Shown here piece by piece: positions 19,584 through 29,100 of a DNA stretch of 33,791 bases; within the stretch, counting starts at the first letter, position 1; each line of letters begins with the position of its first letter. Source of the stretch: Tomitella biformata AHU 1821 (GTDB lineage Bacteria > Actinomycetota > Actinomycetes > Mycobacteriales > Mycobacteriaceae); assembly GCF_000524475.1 (NCBI RefSeq), contig NZ_BAVQ01000038.1, positions 1-33,791 on the forward strand, read 5' to 3'. A model generated the notes under the pieces. That model searched no databases, was not told the DNA's origin, and saw only the letters and a list, made by a program, of their open reading frames with translations. The position numbers were made by a program, and so were the translations under genes.

Positions 19584-20701
19584 ATGCGGATACGACGGAG
19601 CGCAACCATGATCGCACTGGCTGGCGCCATGCTCGCGGTGTCAGCCACCCCGGCCTTGGCCGATCCCGCCTCGGACTACACCGGAGCCGTGTCGCTCGGA
19701 ATCCTGGCCCCCGGCGCCGGACCGGCAGCCTGCGTCCCGCTCGGGCTTTGACACGTTCCCCGTCGCCGACCAGACCGGCCTGCCCGGGCGCGTGGACCTG
19801 CGCACCGCGACGACCACCTTCAACCGCCTGTGAACTGCACACACGTCCCCGGGAGGACCCGGGACCGTGGCGGCTCGTGCCCCTCCCGCACTGCCTGAAC
19901 GGAATCCTGACCAGTATCTCCGTCGACGACGATGAGATGACCGCCATAGACGGCGAAGGCTGGCTGTACACGATGGACAACGTGCTGCACCCGCCCTGGA
20001 TGTGGAACTGGACATCCTCGTTCGGCGCCCCGCTCTGGCTCGACCGCGGGCAGCAGATGCCGGACGGGCATGGGATTGGGCGGCCTCGGTGCACTCCCCC
20101 CAGGAGCAGCGCACCTTCACCGACACCGCAGGCCATCAGCAGTTCGTGGGCAATGCCAAGTGCACGATGACCGTGGTGCTCGTCGACGACGGCAGCCGAA
20201 TCGTCTACCTCGACCCGTGGCTGCCCAACGATCACAGCTATGAGATCGGCGCCCCCCTGGGCGGCCGGTTCCAAGCGCAGTCGCTGTCCGCCGCGGCGTC
20301 CACCACGTTCGTGATGAACGAGTACGGCGACATGTACACCCGCCTGTTCGACTTCGACATCGCCGGCGCCGACACGTTGTTCTTCCAGTATTCGTGGGCC
20401 GACCAGAGCGGACTTCGAGCGCCCGACAACCAGTTCAGCGGCCTCCTCGAATCCGGCATCGCGAAGATCCAGCTGCCCGCCCCGTCGTGGGAGCACCAGC
20501 CGAAGATCCCCGGCGAGATCACCTCGCAGATCTCCATCGAGCCCACCGGTGCGGGCTCCGACGCGCGCGAGCTCCACGTCGAGGGCCGCCAGGACGGCCA
20601 AAACGGATACTGGCACAAGATGATCCGCGACGACGCGTGGTCGTTCACTGGGCGTGGACGTCACCGAGACGACGATGGCAATCCACCGCCAGGACCCCTG
20701 A
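19584..20701 (+). pseudogene. Frameshifted secreted-protein pseudogene
   Basis: Protein-like sequence continues across changing frames. It begins at ATG 19584 with a clear signal peptide (MRIRRSATMIALAGAMLAVSATPALA|DP), which stops at 19751. It resumes in the next frame as GFDTFPVADQTGLPG... to a stop at 19833, moves to the third frame (VDDDEMTAIDGEGWLYTMDNVL, to about 20050), then to another frame (QFVGNAKCTMTVVLVDDGSRIVYLDPWLPNDH..., about 20070-20650). Near 20650 it shifts once more and ends naturally as VDVTETTMAIHRQDP with stop at 20699-20701. At least four frame changes are needed, so the gene is decayed. The ancestor would be a secreted protein of about 370 residues, possibly propeller-like; no family recognised. 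Confidence 0.75.
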
Positions 20702-20721
20702 CCGCGGCCCTGAACGGCACT

Positions 20722-20760
20722 CGGCCCCATCCGCACGCTGCGGATGGGGCCGGTTGTCCT
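20722..20760 (+). terminator. Rho-independent terminator
   Basis: A perfect 14-bp stem (CGGCCCCATCCGCA at 20722-20735, complement at 20739-20752) with a 3-base loop is followed by GTTGTCCTTTT, a U-rich tail for the plus strand. It would end transcription of the pseudogene and probably also serve the converging minus-strand gene. Confidence 0.85.
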
Positions 20761-20765
20761 TTTAG

Positions 20766-21314
20766 CTAGGGGCAGTTGACGGTGTAGTTCCACTCGGTGC
20801 CCTGCGGTCCGGTGACACGGACCATCACGGATGACGACGCGCCGGCCGGGACGTCGACCCAGATGCCGCCGGTCCCCTGGTTGAGGTTGTCGCCGACATA
20901 GCCGGTGTTCGCAATGATGCGGCCTTGGTAGAGCACCTCAATCTGGTCGGGGACGTTGATCGTCTCGTAGCGTAGGTAGAACCGCGTCGGGCCGGCCCTG
21001 CCGAGGTCGTGGTTGGTGATGGTCGTGCCCGCGCCACCAGAGATGGTTGTCGCCGAGCACGGCTGAGTGGGCGCCAGACTCCCGGTCCCGTTGAGAACAT
21101 TCGTGCCGAAGTTGATCAGGCCGCCGATATCGGTGGGCGGTCCGTTGACCACGATGTCGCCGATGACGCCCTCGACGAAGCCCTCCGGGATCATGGCGCT
21201 GCCCAGCGCGCCGGCGTTAGAGGCGCTGCCCAGCGCGTTGGAGGCGCTGCCCAGCGCGGCGATGCCGGCGATCCGTCGACGGGTGCGAGTTCCCACTCGT
21301 GTCTTGTGCTCCAT
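20766..21314 (-). CDS. Small secreted protein with beta-sandwich-like domain
   Basis: The 182-residue product begins with a very basic stretch (HKTRVGTRTRRR), followed by a signal-like region built from repeats ALGSASN, ALGSASN, AGALGSA (21-40). Cleavage near ALGSA is likely but the core is unusually polar. The mature part has two cysteines (in PTQPCSATT and at the end, VNCP), likely a disulfide. The last 90 residues (RFYLRYETINVPDQIEVLYQG, TGYVGDN, GIWVDVPAGASSSVMVRVTGP) alternate short strands as in beta-sandwich carbohydrate-binding or Calx-beta-like domains. Family and function are unknown. Of two adjacent ATGs (21317, 21314) I chose the second, 6 bases from GGGGA. The upstream region is AT-rich. 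Confidence 0.75.
   Translation of the reverse strand: MEHKTRVGTRTRRRIAGIAALGSASNALGSASNAGALGSAMIPEGFVEGVIGDIVVNGPPTDIGGLINFGTNVLNGTGSLAPTQPCSATTISGGAGTTITNHDLGRAGPTRFYLRYETINVPDQIEVLYQGRIIANTGYVGDNLNQGTGGIWVDVPAGASSSVMVRVTGPQGTEWNYTVNCP
21196..21257. repeat. Three palindromic 14-mers in a signal peptide region
   Basis: GCGCTGCCCAGCGC occurs at 21196-21209, 21223-21236 and 21244-21257. Each copy is a 6-2-6 inverted repeat. Spacing is 27 and 21 bases, both multiples of three, so the copies encode in-frame ALGSA units. Confidence 0.85.
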
Positions 21315-21317
21315 CAT

Positions 21318-21607
21318 TCTTCCCCATTTCGGCAATACTTAAATATCAAGCGCTCTGTTTATCGGGTTCCACTCCCGATTCCTTCGGGGGCCATATTCAT
21401 ATCCCCAGCCACTGCACTCGACTATTCTCGCAATGCCGAACTGTGCGCACAAGTCCGTCAAACGATCGACATAATGCCACTACCAAACCCGATTATCACA
21501 ATCGAACACGGTAGTCATGCCCCAAATTCCATTGCCGTTAGTTCAATTATCCGACACTCCAGGAATCGAATTCAATACCGTTAGCGCGCGGAATTAAATA
21601 GTAATTC
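21318..21607. other. AT-rich intergenic region
   Basis: About 290 bases between phoH2 and the small secreted protein gene, both on the minus strand. G+C falls to 27/60 in 21481-21540 and 25/60 in 21541-21600, against 46/60 for 22141-22200. It contains no protein-like frame. It probably holds the promoter of the secreted protein gene: minus-strand TTGATATTTAAGTATTG lies just upstream of that gene. No tRNA or known riboswitch was recognised. Confidence 0.55.
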
Positions 21608-21616
21608 CTACGCGCG
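21585..21616 (-). terminator. Possible phoH2 terminator hairpin
   Basis: CGCGCG-GAATTA at 21585-21596 pairs with TAATTC (21602-21607) and CGCGCG (21611-21616), with the 3-base phoH2 stop codon as a bulge and a 5-base loop. There is no clear U tract. Confidence 0.35.
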
Positions 21617-22906
21617 GGGCGTGAACTCCTCCAGCATGTCGGTGACCAGCTCGGCGATGGCGGAACGCTCGCTGCGGTGCAGGGTGATGTGCGCGAACAG
21701 CGGGTGCCCCTTGAGCTTCTCGATCACCGCGGAGACGCCGTCATGCCGGCCTACGCGGAGGTTGTCGCGCTGCGCCACATCATGGGTGAGGACCACCCGC
21801 GAGCCGGAGCCCAGGCGCGAGAGCACCGTCAGCAGGACGTTGCGCTCGAGGGACTGTGCCTCGTCGACAATGACGAACGAGTCGTGCAGGGATCTGCCGC
21901 GGATGTGGGTCAGCGGCAGCACCTCGAGCATCCCGCGGGCGACGATCTCCTCAATGGTCGACGGCTCGGCGAGGCCCTCGAGAGTGTCGAACACGGCCTG
22001 CGCCCAGGGCCCCATTTTCTCGGACTCGCTGCCGGGCAGGTAGCCGAGCTCCTGCCCGCCGACGGCATAGAGCGGGCGGAACACGACGACCTTGCGGTGG
22101 CTGCGCCGCTCCAGCACGGCCTCCAGGCCCGCGCACAGCGCCAGCGCGGACTTGCCGGTGCCGGCGCGGCCGCCGAGCGAGACGATGCCGACGCTCTCGT
22201 CGAGCAGCAGGTCCAACGCCACCCGCTGCTCGGCGGAGCGCCCGCGCAAGCCGAACGCCTCCCGGTCTCCGCGCACCACCTGCACCAGCTTGTCGGCCGT
22301 CACGCGCCCCAGCGCGCTGGAGGTCCCGGCGAGGATCCGAACCCCGGTGTGGCAGGGCAGCTCTCGTGCCGCGTCGATGTCCGCGACGCCCTCGGCGAAG
22401 AGCCTGTCGATCTGCTGCACGGGCGCCTCCAGCTCCGCCATGCCGGTCCAGCCGGAGACGGCGACATCCTGCGCGTGGTACTCGTCGGCAGGCAGGCCCA
22501 CCGCGCCGGCCTTCACCCGCAACGGCGTGTCCTTGGTAACGAGGGTGACGGCCTTGCCCTCCGCCTGCAGGTTCAGCGCACAGGCCAGGATCCGCGCGTC
22601 GTTGCCATCGGTGCGAAAGCCTGCGGGCAGCACGCCCTGGTCGGTGTGGTTGAGCTCGACGCGCATGGTGCCGCCGTCATCCCCGATCGGGATGGGCAGG
22701 TCCAGCCTGCCGTGCTCGATTCGCAGATCGTCGAGCATGCGCAACGCCTCACGTGCGAACCAGCCGAGCTCGTGATGGTGCCGCTTGCCCTCCAATTCCC
22801 CGATCACGACCAGGGGCAGCACCACCTGGTGCTCGGCGAAGCGCGTCACCGCCCAGGGGTCTGACAGCAAGACGGATGTGTCCAGGACATACGTGCGAGT
22901 AGCCAT
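21608..22906 (-). CDS. phoH2: PhoH2: PIN-domain RNase fused to PhoH ATPase
   Basis: PhoH2 couples a PIN ribonuclease domain to a PhoH-type SF1-like ATPase and is reported to unwind and cleave RNA in mycobacteria. The 432-residue product has an N-terminal PIN domain (about 3-145) with the acidic residues D9 (YVLDTSVLL), E37/E39, D103 (TDGNDARIL) and D126 (VTKDTPLR). The PhoH domain (about 220-430) has Walker [10 protein letters not shown] (245-253) and Walker B FVIVDEAQ (344-351). Length and order match Rv1095. TAGGAG lies 6 bases before the ATG. In mycobacteria a small phoAT gene precedes it; no convincing counterpart is seen here. It is divergent from the jetA gene, with 286 bases between starts. 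Confidence 0.95.
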   Translation of the reverse strand: MATRTYVLDTSVLLSDPWAVTRFAEHQVVLPLVVIGELEGKRHHHELGWFAREALRMLDDLRIEHGRLDLPIPIGDDGGTMRVELNHTDQGVLPAGFRTDGNDARILACALNLQAEGKAVTLVTKDTPLRVKAGAVGLPADEYHAQDVAVSGWTGMAELEAPVQQIDRLFAEGVADIDAARELPCHTGVRILAGTSSALGRVTADKLVQVVRGDREAFGLRGRSAEQRVALDLLLDESVGIVSLGGRAGTGKSALALCAGLEAVLERRSHRKVVVFRPLYAVGGQELGYLPGSESEKMGPWAQAVFDTLEGLAEPSTIEEIVARGMLEVLPLTHIRGRSLHDSFVIVDEAQSLERNVLLTVLSRLGSGSRVVLTHDVAQRDNLRVGRHDGVSAVIEKLKGHPLFAHITLHRSERSAIAELVTDMLEEFTPRA

Positions 22907-22922
22907 TGCGGACTCCTACGTC

Positions 22923-22939
22923 CGCCCGGCCGCCGGGCG
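22923..22939 (-). promoter_or_regulatory. Hairpin in phoH2 leader
   Basis: A perfect 7-3-7 GC-only hairpin (CGCCCGG / CCGGGCG) lies just upstream of the TAGGAG ribosome site of phoH2 on the minus strand. It could limit ribosome access; role inferred. Confidence 0.35.
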
Positions 22940-23142
22940 AACCTCGGTTATCGGGCCGGTCATCCCTATCGGGATTCCCGGACGGGCAGCTTCCCCACTG
23001 CCCGCTGGCTTCGACGGTACGGCGGCGCGCCCACCCAGGTCAGGACCAACACGGATCCGTAACATGAAGAGTTGCTGAACGGCTTTCGCCGACCAGGTGT
23101 CCGGCCAGGGCTGGCGTGGGAGAACCCACCGCGGAATCGACG

Positions 23143-23148
23143 TATCCT
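23143..23148 (+). promoter_or_regulatory. -10 element of the jetABC operon
   Basis: TATCCT fits TAnnnT and would start transcription near 23155, about 38 bases before the jetA GTG, with GAGGAG in the leader. No -35 is convincing. Confidence 0.35.
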
Positions 23149-23192
23149 TGACGCTGCCATCAACCCGCCCCCAAACCTCTGAGGAGACGTCT

Positions 23193-24803
23193 GTGCAGGA
23201 CAGCTCGGACCCACTCCCCGACGCAACAGCCCTGCCCGACGCCGCCCCACGGCCGTTCGCCCACCTGCAGGCCCAGAATGCAGCGACCTACCGCCAGATC
23301 ATGGGCGCGTTCGTGCAGGCCAAGAGGCGGTTCACCGTGCACCTGCGGCCGGAGGACGTTCGTGAGGCCATCTTCGAGTCCAGCGGTCTGGCGCCCGAGC
23401 CCACCACTGTCAACGACGCGCTGGTGGCGCTTGAGGGCTGGGGCAATCTGCGCTCGGACCCCGACACCAGCCGCGTCACCACCGTCGAGGACTTTCGCCG
23501 CGCCCGCTATCTGTACCAGCTGAGCCCACATGGGGAGGCCGCAGAGGAGGCGCTCGACACCTATGACGGGGCGCTGGGCCGGCGCGGTGCGCTGCAGTCC
23601 GTCGCGCTGATCGACATCGCCGAGCAGCTGCGGATCCTCCTCGAGCTCGCGCGCGCCGCGGATCCCGATCCGGCCAAGGCGTATCCGGCGCTCGTCGTGC
23701 TCGCCCAACGCTTCCAGGATCTCGCCGCCAACGCACAGGCCTTCATGGGGGCGCTGGCCCGCACCATCGACCTCCAAGACGGCGCCGCCGACGCGTTCGT
23801 CGCCTATAAGGACCGGCTGATCGAGTACCTGCAGCGCTTCATCAAGGACCTGCTGGGCACCGGCGGGGAGATCGCCCGGCTCATCGAGGACCTGGAGGCC
23901 GTGGGCGTCGGCCGGCTGCTCGAGATCGCCGCCGCCCGCGAGTCCCAGGACGTCGCCCCGGATCCCGCGCATCCCACGCCGACCGCCGCCGACGCCGCCG
24001 CGGAGCTCTTGCACAGCCACCTGCTGTGGCAGGACCGGTGGCAGGGCATCCGCGCGTGGTTCGTGGGCACCCCCCACCAGTCCAGCCAGGCCGCGCAACT
24101 GCGCGCGCAGGCCCGGGCTGCGGTCCCGCGGCTGCTGCAGGTGGTCGCCGCACTCAATGAGCGCCGCTCCGGCCGCTCGGACCGCGCCGCCGACTTCCGC
24201 ACGCTGGCGCTGTGGTTCGCGCAGGCGACCGACGACGCCTCGATGCACCGGCTCTGGCGCGGGGCGTTCGGGTTGTCCCCCAGCCGCCACCTGACGATCG
24301 ACATGGAAACCCTCGACGCGCGGGACGAGGATCCCGTCGACGCGGGCATGTCCTGGGCCTCGGCCCCGCCCTTGCTGATCAGCCCACGCCTGCGCCGCAC
24401 CGGGAGCTACGAGCGGCGCGGCAAGCCGAACCGGGTACAGGATCGCACCTCCGAGCGCCGCTACCTGGCCGAGCGCGCCACCCGCGAGGCCGCCGAGGTC
24501 GCCGCTGCCCGCGCCCGCCTGGCCACGGACGGCCCGATCCGGCTCTCCGATATCGGCCGGCTGGACCCGCCCGAGTTCCGGTTGTTCCTCGGACTCCTCG
24601 GCGACGCATTGGCCAGCAAGGCGGCCGGCGCCACTCGCGTCGAGACCAGCACCTCGGACGGCTCCATGGCGATCAGCCTGGCCGAGCTACCCGCCGGCGA
24701 TTCGGGACGGGCCCATATCGAGACCCCGCACGGGGTGTTCAGCGGCCCGGACCACCTGGTGCAGATCACCGACCTGGCGTCGGTGTCGGAGAGGACCGCC
24801 TGA
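23193..24803 (+). CDS. jetA: Wadjet JetA-type protein (DUF2397, TIGR02677 family)
   Basis: JetA is the kleisin-like (MksF-type) subunit of a Wadjet condensin, which extrudes DNA loops and senses closed circular plasmids. The 536-residue product matches the DUF2397 pattern: PFAHLQAQNAATYRQIMGAF near residue 20, then HLRPEDVREAI, LEGWGNLRSDPDTSRVTTVEDFRRARYLYQLSPHGEAAEEAL, a helical middle (about 130-380) and a tail of two short folds. The GTG at 23193 was chosen because GAGGAG lies 7 bases upstream; the frame extends farther without family-like sequence. It overlaps jetB by 1 base (TGATG). The subtype with DUF2397, DUF2398, TIGR02680 and DUF2399 proteins is, as I recall, Wadjet type III. Family call is by pattern memory. 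Confidence 0.85.
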   Translation: MQDSSDPLPDATALPDAAPRPFAHLQAQNAATYRQIMGAFVQAKRRFTVHLRPEDVREAIFESSGLAPEPTTVNDALVALEGWGNLRSDPDTSRVTTVEDFRRARYLYQLSPHGEAAEEALDTYDGALGRRGALQSVALIDIAEQLRILLELARAADPDPAKAYPALVVLAQRFQDLAANAQAFMGALARTIDLQDGAADAFVAYKDRLIEYLQRFIKDLLGTGGEIARLIEDLEAVGVGRLLEIAAARESQDVAPDPAHPTPTAADAAAELLHSHLLWQDRWQGIRAWFVGTPHQSSQAAQLRAQARAAVPRLLQVVAALNERRSGRSDRAADFRTLALWFAQATDDASMHRLWRGAFGLSPSRHLTIDMETLDARDEDPVDAGMSWASAPPLLISPRLRRTGSYERRGKPNRVQDRTSERRYLAERATREAAEVAAARARLATDGPIRLSDIGRLDPPEFRLFLGLLGDALASKAAGATRVETSTSDGSMAISLAELPAGDSGRAHIETPHGVFSGPDHLVQITDLASVSERTA

Positions 24804-26188
24804 TGAGCCGCCCGCCCAGCCCCGGCACGAGCGGGGCGCTGACGAATGCCCTGGCCGCCACGCGCGACGCGGAGCGGATGCGGGCCGCCCGCGCGCTGCT
24901 GCTACGCCCGCTCCTGCACGCCGCCGGGCAGGACGTCTCAAGGCGGGACCTCCCAGGCAGAGACATCCCAGGCAGGGACATCCCCGACCACGACGCTGAG
25001 ACCTTCGCGATGGTGCGGCGGCACGCCCAGTACCTACGCGATTGGCACCGCGCGAACACCGGTTGGTCGCTACTCGTGGACACGGAGCTGGCCCGCCTGG
25101 TCAAGACGGTCGAGTCGCGGCAGTCGGTCTCCGGCGAGCACACCCACCCCGCCGTCGACGCCCGCAGCAAGACTGCTTTCACGCGGCGCCGATACGTCCT
25201 GTTCTGTCTGTCGTTGGCCGCGCTCTCGCGCGCGGACACACAGATCACACTCGGTCGGCTGGCCGAGCAGGTGGTGTTGGGCGCCGCCGACCCGGAGCTC
25301 GCCGCCGCGGGCATCGCCTTCACCCTCGAGCACCGGGACGAGCGCTCCGACCTGGTGGCCGTGGTTCGCCGGCTCATCGAGTACGGGGCGCTCTCCCGGG
25401 TGGCGGGCGAGGAGGACTCGTTCGTGGACCACACCGGCGACGTCCTCTACGACGTCCAGCGTCGGGTGCTGTCCGCGCTGCTCGCCACCGACCGCGGCCC
25501 CTCCACCGTGGCGGCGGCCGACAATGGCGAGCGGCTCGCCCTGCTGACCGCGCCCCCGCGCGCCGCCACCGACGAGCACCACGAGCGGCAGCTTCGACGC
25601 CGGCTGACCCGTCGGCTCCTGGACGAGCCGGTCCTCTACTACGACGAGCTGGCTGCGGACGAGCGCGAGTATCTGGTCCGCCACCGCATCGCCATAACCC
25701 GCCGCATCGCCGAGTTCACCGGCCTGGTCGCGGAGGCGCGCCGCGAGGGGGTCGCGATGGTCGACCCCCACGACGAGCTCACCGACGTCCGCATGCCGGA
25801 GACCGGCACCACCGGCCACGCCACGCTGTTGGTCGCCGACTTCCTCGCGTCCTCAGGTAGCGCCGTCGTCCCCGTAGACGAGCTCCGCGAGTGGCTGCGG
25901 GCGCAGGCGCTGATGTTTGTCTCGCAGCACCTGTGGCGCAAGGACTCCGCCGAGCCTGCCGGTCAGGAGGAGCTCCTCGGCACGGTCCTGGACCGGCTGG
26001 AGGCCCTCCGGCTGATTGTCCGCGAGAGCGACCTCGACGCGGTCCGCCTGCGCCCGGCGATTGCCCGGTTCGCCCTGGCCGAGCCCACCGTCACCGGCCT
26101 GCCGGACCCCCAGGACCCCAGCGTTCAAGACCCCAGCGTTCATGATCCCAGTGTGCAAGACCCTAGCGTGGGAGTTTCGACTTCGTGA
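24803..26188 (+). CDS. jetB: Wadjet JetB-type protein (DUF2398, TIGR02678 family)
   Basis: JetB is the MksE-like winged-helix subunit that bridges kleisin and SMC heads. The 461-residue product has the DUF2398 run AFTRRRYVLFCLSLAALSRADTQITLGRLAEQV (about 125-157), ERSDLVAVVRRLIEYGAL, DVLYDVQRRVLSALLA, DEPVLYYDELAADEREYL and a C-terminal FVSQHLWRKD. Two in-frame minisatellites are unusual: RDLPG-RDIPG-RDIPD (residues about 48-62) and four copies of (Q/H)DPSV just before the end (about 437-456). Both look like add-ons to the family core. GGAGAGGA precedes the ATG that overlaps the jetA stop, and the stop overlaps the jetC GTG (GTGA), so the three genes are translationally coupled. Confidence 0.87.
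   Translation: MSRPPSPGTSGALTNALAATRDAERMRAARALLLRPLLHAAGQDVSRRDLPGRDIPGRDIPDHDAETFAMVRRHAQYLRDWHRANTGWSLLVDTELARLVKTVESRQSVSGEHTHPAVDARSKTAFTRRRYVLFCLSLAALSRADTQITLGRLAEQVVLGAADPELAAAGIAFTLEHRDERSDLVAVVRRLIEYGALSRVAGEEDSFVDHTGDVLYDVQRRVLSALLATDRGPSTVAAADNGERLALLTAPPRAATDEHHERQLRRRLTRRLLDEPVLYYDELAADEREYLVRHRIAITRRIAEFTGLVAEARREGVAMVDPHDELTDVRMPETGTTGHATLLVADFLASSGSAVVPVDELREWLRAQALMFVSQHLWRKDSAEPAGQEELLGTVLDRLEALRLIVRESDLDAVRLRPAIARFALAEPTVTGLPDPQDPSVQDPSVHDPSVQDPSVGVSTS
24944..24988 (+). repeat. 15-bp minisatellite (3 copies) in jetB
   Basis: Three tandem 15-base units encode RDLPG, RDIPG, RDIPD. The units differ by a few bases (for example CGGGACCTCCCAGGC and AGAGACATCCCAGGC). The repeat lies near the N-terminus of JetB. 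Confidence 0.8.
26111..26170 (+). repeat. 15-bp minisatellite (4 copies) at the end of jetB
   Basis: Four tandem 15-base units encode QDPSV, QDPSV, HDPSV, QDPSV. The first two are CAGGACCCCAGCGTT and CAAGACCCCAGCGTT; the last two differ more. The array ends 14 bases before the jetC start codon. Confidence 0.88.
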
Positions 26189-29100
26189 CCAGCACCAACC
26201 CTGTTTCCCTCGCCAGCCTCGTGGCCCCCGACGCGACCCCGCTGCCGATGCCGCAGCTCAGCCGCTGGCAACCGCTGCGCGCCGGCCTGGTGGACCTGTT
26301 CTACTACGACCGCGACGAGTTTTGGTTCCGCGACGGCCGCCTGCTCCTGCGCGGCAACAACGGCACCGGCAAGTCCAAGGTGCTCGCGCTGATGCTCCCG
26401 TTCCTGCTCGACGCGGACTTGTCCCCGCACCGGGTGGAGCCCGACGCCGACCCGAAGAAGCGCATGGAGTGGAACCTGCTGCTCGGCGGCGCGCACCAGA
26501 ACACCGAGCGGCTCGGCTACACGTGGCTGGAGTTCGGCCGGATCGATGAGGACGGTGTCGCGCAGTTCCGCACCATCGGCGCCGGGCTCAAGGCCGTCGC
26601 CGGTCGCGGCATGGCACCGCCCTGGTACTTCGTCACCCAGCAGCGCATCGGCGAGGATCTGTCCCTAGTCGACCACACGGGCATCGCACTGACGAAGGAC
26701 CGGCTCAGCGACGCGCTGGGCGAGCGCGGACTGCGCTATGACCGGGCCGGGGCCTACCGCCGGGCCGTTGACGAGGCCCTTTTCGGACTGGGCGAGCAGC
26801 GCTACGGCGCCCTCGTGGACCTGCTGATCCAGCTCCGCCAACCACAGTTGTCCAAGCGTCCCAGCGAGAAGGCCTTGTCCGCCGCCCTCACCCACGCGCT
26901 GCCGCCGCTAGACCAGGCGGTCCTCGCCGACGTCGCCGAGGCCTTCCGCAGCCTCGAGGAGGATCGGCAGGAGGTGTCCGATCTCAAGGAGTCCGCCGAC
27001 GCCACCGCGTCGTTCCTCCGCCGGTACCGCCGCTACGCGGAGTTGGTCACCAAACGCCGCGCCTACGAGCCCCAGCGCGCACAGTCCGGATTCGATGCCG
27101 TCGCAAAGGATTTGGCGCGCGCACAGGCCAAGCACAAAGCCGCGGAGCGCGACGCGGCGGCTGCGAAAAGCGCCCTCGCCCGGCTCGAGCAGGAGCAGGC
27201 CGGGCTGAGCGAGCGGGAACGGACGCTCCGCGGCAGCGAGGTGATGGACAGCGCCCGAGAGCTCGAGCACGCCGGCGAGGCGGCCACCGCCACGGCCACC
27301 GAGACTGCGCGGGCCGAGCAGGAGAGCGCCGCCGCGGAGCAGGTCGCCACCCGCAGGCAAGCCCAACTCGACGCCGTCACCGACCGGCTCGACAGTGCCC
27401 GCACAAGGCTCGAGGCCGTCCGCGCCCAAGCCCGCGCCGCCGCCGGGACCGCGGGCCTGGGCGCGCAGCACCTGCACCGGGTCGACGCCGACCTGAGCGG
27501 CGACGTGCGGCAGGCGGGCGAGCAGCTCCTCGGCGCCCACTCCCGCGCCATTGCCCACGTCCGCGACCTGCTCAGCGCCGCCGACGTGGCGGGCGCGCGC
27601 CTGGCGAATGCCCGCCGCGACCTCGACGGCGTCGACTCGCGGACCGTCGAGCTCGCCGACCGGACCGCTGCCGCACGCGAGCACATCGCCACCACCGCGT
27701 CGGATCTCGTCGCGGGCACCCGCCGACAGCTCCACGCCGCCCGGGAACTGGCGCTCCCACAGCCCGAGGACCTGCTGGCCGAGCTCGAGTTGTGGGCCGT
27801 CTCGGCCGCGGGCCCCAACCCGGCCGGGGCTCGCATCGCCGCCGCCAACGCCGCCGCCGACGAGCAGCTCGTGCTCGCCGGTGCGGCCATCTCCGGGCAG
27901 ACCTCTGCGCTGCGAGACGAGGACGCGGGGCTGCGCGCCGAGGCCACACGGCTCGAGTCCGGCGAGACCGCGTCCCCGGCGGCGCCGCACACCCGCTCGG
28001 CGTCCGCCCGCGCAGCGCGCCCCGGCGCCCCGCTGTGGCGGGTCACCGACTTCGCCGCAGACCTCGACCCCGCACAGCGCGCCGGATTGGAGGCAGCCCT
28101 CGAGGCCGCCGGCATCCTCGACGCGTGGATCACTCCCGACGGCGGGCTGACCAGTGCCGACGGCCATGACATCACACTCGCGCCCATGTCTGACACCGTC
28201 GGAATCGCCCTATCGACCGCGCTGACTCCGGCCATCGATTCCGCCGACCCGCAGGCCGCGGCGCTCTCCGACGCGGCCGTCACCGCGGTGCTGGACGCCA
28301 TCGGGCTCGTCCAACCCGGCGCGGACTCGGCGCTCGCGCACACCTGGGTCGGTCTCGACGGCGCCTTCCGCGTCGGTGTCCTCACCGGCTTCTGGCGCAA
28401 GGAGTCCGCGTCGTATATCGGCAGCGGTGCGCGCGAGGCCGCCCGGCGGGCCCGCCTCGGCGAGGTCCACCGGCGCCAGGACGAGATCGCCACGGCCCTC
28501 GAGGCACTGTCCGCGAGCAGCACAGAGCTGCGCGGACGGCGTCAGGCATTGGCCGCCGAGATCGCCGCCATCCCCACGGATATCCCACTGCGGCAAGCAC
28601 ATTCCGCGCTATCTGCGATCGCGGCGGACCAGCACCAGCTGACCAAGTCGAAGACCGTCGCCGCGGCGCAGGTCGCCGCGCTCGCCGAGGCCCATCTGGC
28701 TGCGACCACCGCCGCGGCGGAGGCCGCCGAGGACACGGGACTGCCCGCGGAGACGAACTCGGTCGAGGAGCTGCGGGACGCGCTGGGCGTCTACCGCGGA
28801 GCCCTGTCCGATTTGGCCGCCGAGCTCGAACGCCGCGACGGCGCCCTCACGGAGCTGGCGGAGCGGCGCGAGGAGTCGGAGGAGTCCGCCGCCGCGCTGC
28901 TCCTCGCCGGCGAACGCCTCGGCGTCGCCCGCCTCCGCGCGATCACCGCGCAGGAGCGCCTGGCCACGCTGCGCGGGAGCGTCGGCGCCGAGGTCCAGGA
29001 GCTGCACCACATGCTCGAGCAGGTCGGCCTGGATCTGGCCGCGAACAGGCAGGCGGCCACCACCGCCGCCGCCGAGCATGAGGCCGCCCTCGAGGCGCGG

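Noticed and set aside
22966-23160. Minus-strand frame of 64 codons upstream of phoH2 as a phoAT antitoxin
   Set aside because: It ends 60 bases before phoH2 without overlap, is Arg-rich as expected of noncoding GC-rich DNA, and shows no feature I can tie to PhoAT. A ribosome-like GGGGGCGGG lies before its ATG, so it is not fully excluded.
26111-26170. Short direct repeats as a CRISPR array
   Set aside because: Units are 15 bases, directly adjacent without spacers, and in frame with jetB.
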